Shown: one piece after another, positions 52,758-61,224 of the stretch | Layout: each line of letters begins with the position of its first letter | Position numbering within the stretch: position 1 is the first letter of the stretch | DNA from: Chitinophaga ginsengisegetis | GTDB lineage: Bacteria > Bacteroidota > Bacteroidia > Chitinophagales > Chitinophagaceae | Assembly (NCBI RefSeq): GCF_900168065.1 | Contig: NZ_FUZZ01000006.1 | Location: 186,001 to 250,000 of the forward strand | Reading direction: 5' to 3' | Length of the DNA stretch: 64,000 bases | Position numbers and translations under genes: made by a program | Notes under the pieces: generated by a model | What the model saw: only the letters and a program-made list of their open reading frames with translations | What the model was told of the DNA's origin: nothing | Databases searched by the model: none

Positions 52758-53453
52758 TCAGCTGTTACCTTTCCAGTCGCGGATAAAATCGCTGTAACTA
52801 TCGCTCACCGGCAATTCCGCTGATGAGCTGAGCTTCACTTTCCGGTTAATCACCGACCTCACTTTATCTACAGACACAATATAACTGCGGTGGATCCTCC
52901 GGAAGCGGGCTGCCGGCAGTTTTTCCTGCATCTTTTTCAGTGTCATCAACGTAAGCACCGGCGCCTGTTTGGTGAGGTGTATCCGGATGTAATCCTCCAG
53001 GCTTTCTATATAAATAATTTCGTGTAAGGGTATTTTCACCATGTGATAGGAAGAATGTACCAGCAGGCTTTCGGTGGCAGTCGGCAGCAGTTGCTGCTGC
53101 TGATGCAGTTGTGCTTTCTGCACTGCTTTTTCAAAACGCTGAAACGGAATGGGTTTCAACAGGTAATCAATGGCTTCCAATTCAAACCCATCGAATGCAT
53201 ATTGTTTATACGCCGTGGTAAAAATGATCATCGGCCGGTTAGTGAGTCCCCTGGCCAGATCCAGCCCGTTGATGTCCGGCATATGGATATCGAGAAAAAT
53301 AAGATCTGCCTGGCTATGCCGCAGGTATTCCGCCGCAGAAACAGCATCTGTAAAAGTATGCTGCAACTTCAGCCAGGGAAATTCCTGTGCATAGGTTTTG
53401 ATCACCTGTAAGGCGGGCGGTTCGTCATCTATCACAATAAATTTAATCTCCAT
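52758..53453 (-). CDS. LytTR-family response regulator
   Basis: A 231-residue regulator. The receiver domain has the acidic pair in FIVIDDEPPALQ, the phospho-acceptor Asp in LIFLDIHMPDINGLDL (about residue 54) and Lys in YLLKPIPFQRFEKA (about 104). The C-terminal LytTR domain (IPLHEIIYIESLEDYIRIHL, then FRRIHRSYIVSV) binds direct-repeat DNA. It follows the LytS-type kinase with a 3-base gap, so the pair is a two-component system. Confidence 0.93.
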   Translation of the reverse strand: MEIKFIVIDDEPPALQVIKTYAQEFPWLKLQHTFTDAVSAAEYLRHSQADLIFLDIHMPDINGLDLARGLTNRPMIIFTTAYKQYAFDGFELEAIDYLLKPIPFQRFEKAVQKAQLHQQQQLLPTATESLLVHSSYHMVKIPLHEIIYIESLEDYIRIHLTKQAPVLTLMTLKKMQEKLPAARFRRIHRSYIVSVDKVRSVINRKVKLSSSAELPVSDSYSDFIRDWKGNS

Positions 53454-53456
53454 AAC

Positions 53457-54548
53457 TTATACCTGTAATTGTAAAGAAATAGAATAGGCGCCGTTATCTT
53501 CACTGATCTGCAGTTCATATTTATCGGGGTACAGATGTTCCAGCCGTTGCCGCGTGTTGGCAATGCCAATACCGGTGCGGCTTGTATCCTGCGTTACCCT
53601 GAATAATTTGTTACTGCAATAGAAATGGATCCTGTTTTCGGACGTTTGCAGCAGGATGGTAATTTCCGACGGTTCATGATTACTGACGCCATACTTAAAC
53701 GCATTTTCAAGGAACGGGAGCAGCACCAGCGGGGCGATGCACTTAATACCCGGACTGCCGGTAACCGCGAAATTGACTTTTGTTTTAGTGGTGAGCCGGA
53801 GTTTCTGCAGATCTATATAGTCCCGCAGGCAGTCGATTTCACTTTCCAGCAACACATAATCATCTCTCGTATCCTCGGTAACATAACGCAGCATATTCGA
53901 CAGCTTCATGATGCTCATGGCGGTGTTATCGCTGCGCGTGATAGCGAGGGAGTAAATATTGTTAAGGGTATTAAACAGGAAGTGCGGATTGATCTGGGCT
54001 TTCAGGAAAGATAGTTCTGCCTGGGTTTTGCGGGTTTCTGCGTACAGTGCTCTTTTTTCGGTTTGCCGCCAGCGGTGCGTGGTTTCTATGGCGATACTCA
54101 GTGCAATGGTGAGCAGGAAAAGGAAGTCGCTCACAATATCGATTTGCCTGGGAGGTTTGCCGGGTGGCCGCATACCTTCCGGCCGCGGGCCCTGTTCCGT
54201 TCCCGGCGGCATTGGCTGATGCCACGGCATCTCCCCGGGTGGATGTGGCAGCCTGGAAAACAGGTGATCATAGGGCTGCATATAATTTACCATGATCAGC
54301 AACAGTAAAACAGACAGGAAGTAAAGAACATACTGCTTCCGGAAGTACAGCCGGGGAAACAGGAAAGTGGTGTGAAAATAGAACAGTGCTACGTACGTTA
54401 CCAGGAATACCAGGTAATCTGTTGAGAACAGGATGGAGAGCGCTTTGCGGTCGCCCGTTTGCCCGCTGACAAACAGCAGGGGTAAACTCAGGCATATCAG
54501 CCACCCCGTAATGTGTGCTATTACTACCGAAGATTTTAACCGGAACAT
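53457..54548 (-). CDS. LytS-type (His_kinase) membrane sensor kinase
   Basis: About 363 residues with four membrane helices in the first 160 (VVIAHITGWLICLSLPLLF, LVFLVTYVALFYF, VLYFLSVLLLLIMVNYM, DFLFLLTIALSIAI). A His-, Met- and Pro-rich loop of about 40 residues (PHPPGEMPWHQPMPPG and onward) lies between helices 3 and 4 and may bind metal; this is inference. The acceptor His is in LKAQINPHFLFNTLNNI. HATPase motifs: LPFLENAFKYGVSN and GIGIANTRQRLEHLY. I choose the start at 54548; a longer frame to 54650 is possible. Confidence 0.9.
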   Translation of the reverse strand: MFRLKSSVVIAHITGWLICLSLPLLFVSGQTGDRKALSILFSTDYLVFLVTYVALFYFHTTFLFPRLYFRKQYVLYFLSVLLLLIMVNYMQPYDHLFSRLPHPPGEMPWHQPMPPGTEQGPRPEGMRPPGKPPRQIDIVSDFLFLLTIALSIAIETTHRWRQTEKRALYAETRKTQAELSFLKAQINPHFLFNTLNNIYSLAITRSDNTAMSIMKLSNMLRYVTEDTRDDYVLLESEIDCLRDYIDLQKLRLTTKTKVNFAVTGSPGIKCIAPLVLLPFLENAFKYGVSNHEPSEITILLQTSENRIHFYCSNKLFRVTQDTSRTGIGIANTRQRLEHLYPDKYELQISEDNGAYSISLQLQV

Positions 54549-54716
54549 TTGCGACAGATAGATATAAGATTGAAATTCTGAATTTCCCGCCGGATAATAA
54601 CTGCCTTCTCTGTAAATCGCTGGTTTATGTCGATGAATGATCGGAAACATGGGGTTATCTTTTCGCTGCTCCCCGAATTATAGTAAATTGCCTCTTTTAT
54701 AAAAAGAATATCAGAT

Positions 54717-56879
54717 ATGTTGCAACGAATCGTGAAACCGGTGCTGTTATTGGTACTCCTGGTACTTACCAAGCACACTTATGCCACAGAGGGAATGTGG
54801 CTGCCACAGCTGCTTTCCGGTCTTAATGAGAAAGAGATGAAAGGAATGGGCATGAAAATCACTGCCGCGGATATTTACAATATTAACAAAGGTAGCCTGA
54901 AAGATGCCATCGTAAGCTTTGGCGGTTTCTGTACGGCGGAAGTGATTTCTGAGCAGGGATTGCTGCTCACCAATCACCACTGCGGTTATGATGCTATCCA
55001 GAAGCATTCTTCCCTGCAGAATAATTTCCTGGAAAATGGATTTTGGGCAAAGTCTGCGGTAGAAGAATTGCCTAACCCCGGTTTATTCGCCACCTTCATT
55101 GTACGCATTGATGATGTAACCAAAGCCGCCCTGCAGGATGTGACGCCCGGTATGAGCGAAAGGGAGCGGCAGTCGGCTATCGACAAACGTTTGAACGAAA
55201 TACGCCAGAATGCCCGCAGGGAAAGCTGGCAGGAAACCATGATAAAGCCTTTTTATGAAGGCAACCAGTATTTCCTGTTTGTAACGGAAACCTACCGGGA
55301 TGTACGCCTGGTAGGCGCGCCGCCTTCTTCCATCGGGAAGTTCGGTTCAGATACGGATAACTGGGTTTGGCCGCGTCATACAGGCGATTTCTCGATGTTT
55401 CGCATCTACGCGGGTAAGGATGGCCGCCCGGCGCCTTACTCGAAGGATAACGTGCCTTTAAAGCCTAAATACGCACTCACCATTTCACTGAAAGGGGTGA
55501 AACAAAACGATTTCACAATGGTGATGGGTTTTCCCGGCCGCACTACCGAATACCTGCCCTCCGAAGGGGTAAAGCAAACGGTAGACGTACTGGATGCCGC
55601 CAAAGTGGAAATGCGCGATGCCGCCCTCAAAATTATGGATGGCTACATGCGGAAAGACCCGCAGATAAAAATTCAGTATGCGGCTAAATTTGCCGGCACT
55701 GCCAACTACTGGAAGAAGTGGATGGGAGAGATGCAGGGCGTAAAACAAACCAACGGCGTAGGTAAAAAACTGCAGTATGAAGCTGCTTACCGTCAGCAGA
55801 TGGAAGCCAACCCCGTATGGAAGCAAAAGTACAACGGCGTACTGGATTCGCTCAACGGCTACTACCAGCAGGTGCAGCCTTATGCACAGGCCCGCGATTA
55901 TTACAGTGAACTCGTAAAAAATGTGGAGTTGTTTACCGTGGGCGACCGCCTCATTACCTTCCTCAACGACGTGCATGAAAGGGGAGAAGCGCAATATGAA
56001 ACCATGCGGCAGCAGTTCCTTGCATCTATGCAGGGATTTTACCAGAACTATAACGCGAAGGTTGATCATGATGTGGCAGTAAGCCTGATTGCACTGTATG
56101 CCAAAGGCGTTCCGGCACAATTTGCAGGGGCAGAGTTTACACAGATCTGGCAGGAAAACAACAAAGACAGCCGCGTATTGACCGACAAATTATATGCAGT
56201 ATCCGGATTAACATCTATGGATAAACTAACCGCTTTTGTACAGCAACCTTATAATACCGTGGTGGCGCAAATGTGGAAAGATCCGGCCACCCGGCTGGTA
56301 ATGGCCATGCGCAAAGGTTACGTGGATAATGTGAGTCGTCCGCTGGCCGATCTGCAATCCAACATCAATAACCTGCAACGCACTTACATGCAGGCACAGA
56401 TGGATGTAATGGGCAATAAAAAAAGTTTCTACCCGGATGCCAACAGCACGCTGCGTGTTACCTACGGAAAAGTAGATGGCTACAATCCACGGGATGCTAT
56501 TCACTATGATTTCTACACCTACCTGGATGGCGTCATGGAAAAATATGTTCCGGGCGATTATGAATTTGATGTACCGGCACGACTGATAGAATTATATAAG
56601 AAGAAAGACTACGGCCGCTATGGCGTCAATGGTAAGATGCCCGTTTGTTTCATTGCCTCTAATCATACTACCGGCGGTAACTCCGGCAGCCCTGCGCTGG
56701 ATGCTTACGGCCACCTGATCGGGTTGAACTTTGACCGTACCTGGGAAGGCACCATGAGCGATATTAATTTCGATCCTTCCATTTGCCGTAACATCATGGT
56801 GGATATCCGCTATGTGCTGTTTATTGTGGATAAATATGCAGGCTGTACGCGACTGATCGACGAGATGAAATTATTGTAG
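54717..56879 (+). CDS. S46 dipeptidyl-peptidase, DPP11-like
   Basis: A 720-residue periplasmic exopeptidase that removes dipeptides. Signal peptide at 1-23. Catalytic His is in LLLTNHHCGYD (about 87-88), Asp in FGSDTDNWVWPRHTGDFSMF, and nucleophile S656 in GGNSGSPALD. R674, 18 residues after that Ser in LNFDRTWEGTMSD, corresponds to Arg673 of Porphyromonas gingivalis DPP11, which sets specificity for Asp/Glu at P1 (DPP7 has Gly there). The stop is the first element of the long-hairpin repeat. It is divergent from the LytS/LytT pair. Confidence 0.92.
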   Translation: MLQRIVKPVLLLVLLVLTKHTYATEGMWLPQLLSGLNEKEMKGMGMKITAADIYNINKGSLKDAIVSFGGFCTAEVISEQGLLLTNHHCGYDAIQKHSSLQNNFLENGFWAKSAVEELPNPGLFATFIVRIDDVTKAALQDVTPGMSERERQSAIDKRLNEIRQNARRESWQETMIKPFYEGNQYFLFVTETYRDVRLVGAPPSSIGKFGSDTDNWVWPRHTGDFSMFRIYAGKDGRPAPYSKDNVPLKPKYALTISLKGVKQNDFTMVMGFPGRTTEYLPSEGVKQTVDVLDAAKVEMRDAALKIMDGYMRKDPQIKIQYAAKFAGTANYWKKWMGEMQGVKQTNGVGKKLQYEAAYRQQMEANPVWKQKYNGVLDSLNGYYQQVQPYAQARDYYSELVKNVELFTVGDRLITFLNDVHERGEAQYETMRQQFLASMQGFYQNYNAKVDHDVAVSLIALYAKGVPAQFAGAEFTQIWQENNKDSRVLTDKLYAVSGLTSMDKLTAFVQQPYNTVVAQMWKDPATRLVMAMRKGYVDNVSRPLADLQSNINNLQRTYMQAQMDVMGNKKSFYPDANSTLRVTYGKVDGYNPRDAIHYDFYTYLDGVMEKYVPGDYEFDVPARLIELYKKKDYGRYGVNGKMPVCFIASNHTTGGNSGSPALDAYGHLIGLNFDRTWEGTMSDINFDPSICRNIMVDIRYVLFIVDKYAGCTRLIDEMKLL

Positions 56880-57076
56880 CGGATGTTGTCTTTTTCAGGA
56901 TTAAACTGATTATACTGATTTAGGGATTTGATCACTTTTGATTTTAAAGGATTTGGGGAGATATAAGCGAATACCGCTTATATCTCCCCAAATCCTTTAA
57001 AATCATTTATAAAATCCAAAAAGTAAAATCCTGAAATCAGTATAATCAGTTTAATCCTGAAAAAGACAACCTCCGC
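56879..57076. repeat. Long-hairpin intergenic repeat, copy 2
   Basis: A 198-bp imperfect palindrome homologous to 25482-25678. Outer 43-base arms are 56879-56921 and 57034-57076 with one mismatch; the inner stem is 30 bp and perfect (56940-56969 with 56975-57004) around a 5-base loop. Versus copy 1, changes in one arm are matched by complementary changes in the other. It starts on the last base of the S46 peptidase stop and ends one base before the stop of the convergent methyltransferase gene. Confidence 0.95.
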
Positions 57077-57077
57077 G

Positions 57078-57971
57078 CTAAATCTTGCATTCGTATACAA
57101 TAGAGCTGCACCGGTCCACGTTTTTCAATCCTTTGCGATAAGAGCGGAAGCCGTGGAAAAATCCCTGCAGCAGGCGGCTTTTACCGGTTTTATATTTTTC
57201 GCTGAGCAGGCTTACATAGAAGCCATCGAACACCATCGGGTGTTTTTTTGCCAGCGTGATATGATGCTGTGTTAATAGTTTTTCCATTGAGCCGGGCGAA
57301 AAATGATAAAGATGCCGGGGCACATCATAAGCGGCCCAGTATTCTTTATAGTAGTCGGCGTCGGAAGAGGTGTAGTTGGGAACGGCGATCAGTAAAGAAC
57401 CGCCGGGTTTCAGCAAGGTGCGGATGTGATCCAGGTAGCGGTGCAGGTCGTGTACATGCTCCAGTACGTGCCACATGGTGATTGCATCAAATTGCTGCGC
57501 AGGTAAAGCGTACAGCTGTTCAATGGGCAGTGCATCAACATTATAAATTTCTTTGGCGTTGCGGCGTGCATTTTCATCGGGTTCCAGGCCGGTAACAGTC
57601 CAGCCGCCGGTTTGCATATAATGCAGGAATGCGCCGGTGCCGCTGCCGATATCCAGCAGGGCGCCTGTTTTTTTACCGCAGGCATTGCGTACCCAGTTTT
57701 GTTTGGAGCGCAGCGTAATTTTCCTGACACTGTGATACAAGCGGTTAATGAGTCCCTGCTTTGTTTCAGAGTGGGAAATATATTCCTGCGACTGGTAGTA
57801 GCGGCCTATGTGTGCACTATCGGGCACATTTTGTGTAAATCGGCCGCCACAGCCTCCGCAATGGAAGATGTTGAATGCTTCTTTGGATACGGTGTAGTCT
57901 TTGGCAGTAAGCGCTTCATGTATTTGCGACGAACCACAAAGCGGGCAGTTGTTGTAATAGATTAAACTCAT
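57078..57971 (-). CDS. Class I SAM-dependent methyltransferase with N-terminal zinc ribbon
   Basis: A 297-residue protein. Cysteines C9, C12, C38 and C41 (NCPLCG and HCGGCGGRF) form a zinc-ribbon-like unit typical of methyltransferases in polysaccharide or antigen pathways. The SAM site is LLDIGSGTGAFL (106-116), with acidic motif TGLEPD and TMWHVLEHVHD. The methyl acceptor is unknown. It is separated from the S46 peptidase only by the hairpin repeat, and from the mutase gene upstream by 25 bases. Confidence 0.88.
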   Translation of the reverse strand: MSLIYYNNCPLCGSSQIHEALTAKDYTVSKEAFNIFHCGGCGGRFTQNVPDSAHIGRYYQSQEYISHSETKQGLINRLYHSVRKITLRSKQNWVRNACGKKTGALLDIGSGTGAFLHYMQTGGWTVTGLEPDENARRNAKEIYNVDALPIEQLYALPAQQFDAITMWHVLEHVHDLHRYLDHIRTLLKPGGSLLIAVPNYTSSDADYYKEYWAAYDVPRHLYHFSPGSMEKLLTQHHITLAKKHPMVFDGFYVSLLSEKYKTGKSRLLQGFFHGFRSYRKGLKNVDRCSSIVYECKI

Positions 57972-57996
57972 TGGACTATTGAATACGCTTATGTAA

Positions 57997-59544
57997 TTAT
58001 TTATACTCTCCCCATACTTCCCTCAGTACATCTGCTATTTCGCCCAGGGTACATAAATGCTCCACTGCTGCTACTACAAGGGGCATCAGGTTTTCATCGG
58101 TGCCGGCTGCCTGCCGGATTTGTGCCAGCGCGTTTTGTACGGCTGCGTTGTCGCGGCGTTCCCGTAAGGATTTCAGGCGTTCCGACTGTAACGTACGGAT
58201 GCTGTCGTCGATACGGAATACTTCCGGCGTTACCTGGTCTGACGCTGTAAATTTATTGACACCGATGATTATTTTCTCATTATTTTCAATTTCCTGCTGG
58301 TATCTGTATGCGCTCTTTGCTATTTCATCCTGGATGAAACCCTGTTCTATGGCGCTTACAGCGCCACCCATCGCATCAATTTTATGAATCAGTTCCCAGG
58401 CTTTTTCTTCCACTTCGTTGGTGAGCGCTTCCACGTAAAAAGAGCCGGCCAGCGGATCTACGGTATCTGCCACGCCGCTTTCGTAGCCAACAATCTGTTG
58501 GGTGCGGAGGGCGATGCGTGCCGCCGCTTCTGTGGGTAATGATAACGCTTCATCGTAGCCGTTGGTGTGCAGTGATTGCGTACCGCCCATTGTAGCCGCC
58601 AGTGTTTGAATGGCTACACGTACAATATTATTTTGTGGTTGCTGTGCGGTGAGAGTGCTGCCGCCTGTTTGCGTATGGAACCGCAGCATCTGTGCTTTGG
58701 GATCGGTAGCGCCCAGCGATTGGGTGATATGCGCCCACATGCGGCGTGCGGCGCGGAATTTGGCTACTTCTTCAAAGAGGTGATTGTGTGCATTGAAGAA
58801 GAAAGACAACCGCTTGGCAAATACATTGATATCCAGCCCGGTGTCCAGTGCTGCTTTCAGATAGGCTTTCCCGTTAGCCAGCGTGAAAGCCAGTTCCTGC
58901 ACAGCATTAGCGCCGGCTTCCCGGATGTGATAACCGGAAATAGAGATGGTATTCCACTTGGGTACTTCTTTGCTGCAATAGGCAAAAATATCCGTGATGA
59001 GCCGCATGGAAGGCTTCGGCGGATAAATGAAGGTGCCCCTGGCAGCATATTCTTTCAGGATATCGTTCTGTATGGTGCCTGAAATCTTTTTCAGGTCGGC
59101 GCCCTGCCGTTTGGCGAGCGCTATATAAAAGGCCAGCAGGATGAAGCCTGTGGCGTTGATCGTCATAGAGGTGGAGATCTGTTCCAGTGAAATATCTTTG
59201 AACAGTATTTCCATATCTTCCAGGGAATCGATGGCTACGCCTACTTTTCCCACTTCTCCTTCCGACATCGGGTGGTCTGAATCATAACCAATTTGTGTAG
59301 GCAGGTCGAAGGCTACGCTCAGTCCCATAACGCCCTGGCCCAGCAGATAGTGATACCTTTTATTCGATTCTTCTGCCGTGCTGAAACCCGCGTATTGCCG
59401 CATGGTCCACAGTTTATCGCGGTACATGGTGGCGTGTATGCCACGGGTGTAAGGAAAGGCGCCGGGCTGTTCGTCCATAGGCACCGGTTGTGTGTATACC
59501 GGTGCTATTACAATGCCTGAATCGGTTTGAATGGTTTTTTCCAT
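57997..59544 (-). CDS. Acyl-CoA mutase large subunit (methylmalonyl-CoA mutase family)
   Basis: A B12-dependent radical carbon-skeleton mutase, catalytic TIM barrel only, 515 residues. Signatures are FPYTRGIHATMYRDKLWTMRQYAGF (in parts, residues 30-54), GLSVAFDLPTQIGYDSD, and the QTGGSTLTAQQPQNNIVR stretch with GGTQSLHTNGYDEAL. Known methylmalonyl-CoA mutases have Tyr in TRGPYPTMY; here it is His37 in TRGIHATMY, so substrate is uncertain. The C-terminal B12-binding domain is absent, so a separate small subunit must exist elsewhere. The methyltransferase gene follows after 25 bases. Confidence 0.87.
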   Translation of the reverse strand: MEKTIQTDSGIVIAPVYTQPVPMDEQPGAFPYTRGIHATMYRDKLWTMRQYAGFSTAEESNKRYHYLLGQGVMGLSVAFDLPTQIGYDSDHPMSEGEVGKVGVAIDSLEDMEILFKDISLEQISTSMTINATGFILLAFYIALAKRQGADLKKISGTIQNDILKEYAARGTFIYPPKPSMRLITDIFAYCSKEVPKWNTISISGYHIREAGANAVQELAFTLANGKAYLKAALDTGLDINVFAKRLSFFFNAHNHLFEEVAKFRAARRMWAHITQSLGATDPKAQMLRFHTQTGGSTLTAQQPQNNIVRVAIQTLAATMGGTQSLHTNGYDEALSLPTEAAARIALRTQQIVGYESGVADTVDPLAGSFYVEALTNEVEEKAWELIHKIDAMGGAVSAIEQGFIQDEIAKSAYRYQQEIENNEKIIIGVNKFTASDQVTPEVFRIDDSIRTLQSERLKSLRERRDNAAVQNALAQIRQAAGTDENLMPLVVAAVEHLCTLGEIADVLREVWGEYK

Positions 59545-59641
59545 AGTATCTAAAACTAGCGTTGCAATGTTACATAATTATTATGGTACTTCGCCGCTGA
59601 GAAAAATATTGATATTTTGTGTGAAAGTTTGGCAGGATACT

Positions 59642-60550
59642 ATGATCATCTACTGTTTATTATGCATAACGATCGCACTGGCGTTATATAGTTTATATCT
59701 TGTCTGGAAAGCAGGAAGCCGCCCGCTGGCCGCTACTTACAGCTATTTGCTGCTGGGGCTTTCGCTGGGTTGGTTCCTGTATTTGTATGGCACCTGGGTA
59801 TACCTGTCTATTTATTCCAAGTACGTTTTTGGCGGACTCTTATTGCTGAACATGGCCGCTTATGCAGCGCGTAAGCACGATCATGCGGCTAAACCCACGC
59901 CGCGGTGGAAACGGGTCAGCAATGGCATTTTTACCTTTATTTTCATCGTCATGTCTGTGCTGTACTTTACGGGTACTACCGGGAAACCGCAGCGGGTAGC
60001 GCTGGCATTTCCCTTTAAGCCGGGCAAATACTTTGTACTGCAGGGTGGCAAGGGGTTGCCTACCAATGTTTTCCACTTTAGTTTGCGGGGGGCTATTTAC
60101 GCGATGGATATCGTGAAACTGAACAGCTATGGCGGGCGGGCGGGGAAAATATTTTCCCGTAAGCTGGAAGATTATGTGATTTATGGCGATACGGTATATG
60201 CGCCATGCGACGGCCTTGTGACGAGGGCGTACAGCAACAACCCGGATAATATACCGCCTGCCATGAACCGCGGCCCCAAAAATACCAACCAGGTAGTACT
60301 GGAAACGCCCGGGTACTATGTGTTTATGGCGCATCTGAAAATGGGAAGCGTAGTGGTAAGGGAAGGGCAGTATGTAAAACAGGGAGATCCGCTCGGCTGT
60401 GTGGGTAATTCGGGCTTTAGCACTGAACCTCACCTGCATATCCAGGTACATACCAAAAAGGCCGGCGTTCCCTGGTATCAGGGAAAGCCGTTGTATATCT
60501 TATTTAATGGAAAAAGTTACCTGCTGAATGAAGTGATCAATGCGAAGTGA
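59642..60550 (+). CDS. M23 family membrane metallopeptidase
   Basis: Predicted cell-wall endopeptidase. With the start at ATG 59642 there are three to four N-terminal membrane helices (MIIYCLLCITIALALYSLYL first), then a periplasmic M23 domain: HFSLRGAIYAMDIVKLN with the first zinc-ligand region, YAPCDGLVT, YYVFMAHLKMGSV, GDPLGCVGNSGFS and PHLHIQVH (about 263-270, second HxH). A longer frame from 59531 adds a non-hydrophobic leader overlapping the mutase start. Its stop abuts the next convergent gene's stop. Confidence 0.85.
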   Translation: MIIYCLLCITIALALYSLYLVWKAGSRPLAATYSYLLLGLSLGWFLYLYGTWVYLSIYSKYVFGGLLLLNMAAYAARKHDHAAKPTPRWKRVSNGIFTFIFIVMSVLYFTGTTGKPQRVALAFPFKPGKYFVLQGGKGLPTNVFHFSLRGAIYAMDIVKLNSYGGRAGKIFSRKLEDYVIYGDTVYAPCDGLVTRAYSNNPDNIPPAMNRGPKNTNQVVLETPGYYVFMAHLKMGSVVVREGQYVKQGDPLGCVGNSGFSTEPHLHIQVHTKKAGVPWYQGKPLYILFNGKSYLLNEVINAK

Positions 60551-61069
60551 TTACCGCATCAGTCTTTTGGCTTCCGCATTAATGATCTGGGAAGTGAGTT
60601 CGGCGGGAGATTCGCCGGCCTGTAAAAATACTTCCAGTATCTGTTTGTTCAGTTCCATTGCGGAGGCGTCCGGTGGGAGTTGCACGGCTACCTGGTTAAT
60701 AACAGAGATCGTTTGTTCTTTTAGTGTTTTCACTGCTTCCCAGGTCATGGCCGATACATAGATCTGTTGGGTAACGTTATGTTCGTATTCTGCTTTGATT
60801 TGCTGTACCATCGCAATCTGCATGTCCACCGCAGTTAAGCCTGGCTGATAGATACGTCCAATCAGGCTTTGCGGCGTGATCCGGTCTACATAAAGCGCCA
60901 TTCTTTCATATGCCTGCAGCTGTAAAGGAAGCACGGCTGCATTTACCGGCTGTTCTTTGCTGTCTGTTGCGGTATCCGCCGTTTTATTTTTCTTAAAAAG
61001 ATCTTTTATCGTAGGATATACAATAGCAACTGCCCCAATGGCAAGTGCTATGTATAGTAGTGTATTCAT
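60551..61069 (-). CDS. Conserved Bacteroidetes membrane-anchored protein of unknown function
   Basis: The 172-residue protein has a single N-terminal membrane helix (TLLYIALAIGAVAIVYP), a Lys/Thr/Asp-rich linker and an all-helical cytoplasmic-like part (LQLQAYERMALYVDRITPQSLIGRIYQPG and onward). I have seen the LQAYERMALYVDRI pattern in uncharacterised Bacteroidetes proteins but cannot assign a function. I choose the start MNTLLY at 61069. No terminator lies between it and the M23 gene. Confidence 0.65.
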   Translation of the reverse strand: MNTLLYIALAIGAVAIVYPTIKDLFKKNKTADTATDSKEQPVNAAVLPLQLQAYERMALYVDRITPQSLIGRIYQPGLTAVDMQIAMVQQIKAEYEHNVTQQIYVSAMTWEAVKTLKEQTISVINQVAVQLPPDASAMELNKQILEVFLQAGESPAELTSQIINAEAKRLMR

Positions 61070-61156
61070 GTCAAGGCTGCCCATCTTATTACTTTATGTG
61101 CACAAATATATATAAAGATATTTATATATTGTAGGATACCGGTTTAAAATAAAAAG

Positions 61157-61198
61157 GATTACCGGGAGATGTGAACTTTATAACATCCGCCGGTAATC
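61157..61198 (-). terminator. Intrinsic terminator of the aminotransferase gene
   Basis: On the minus strand a 9-bp stem (GATTACCGG with its complement, 61157-61165 and 61190-61198) plus an inner GATGT/ACATC pairing is followed by CCTTTTTATTTT. Confidence 0.78.
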
Positions 61199-61224
61199 GT
61201 ATTAATCACAAAGATGATCGTTTG

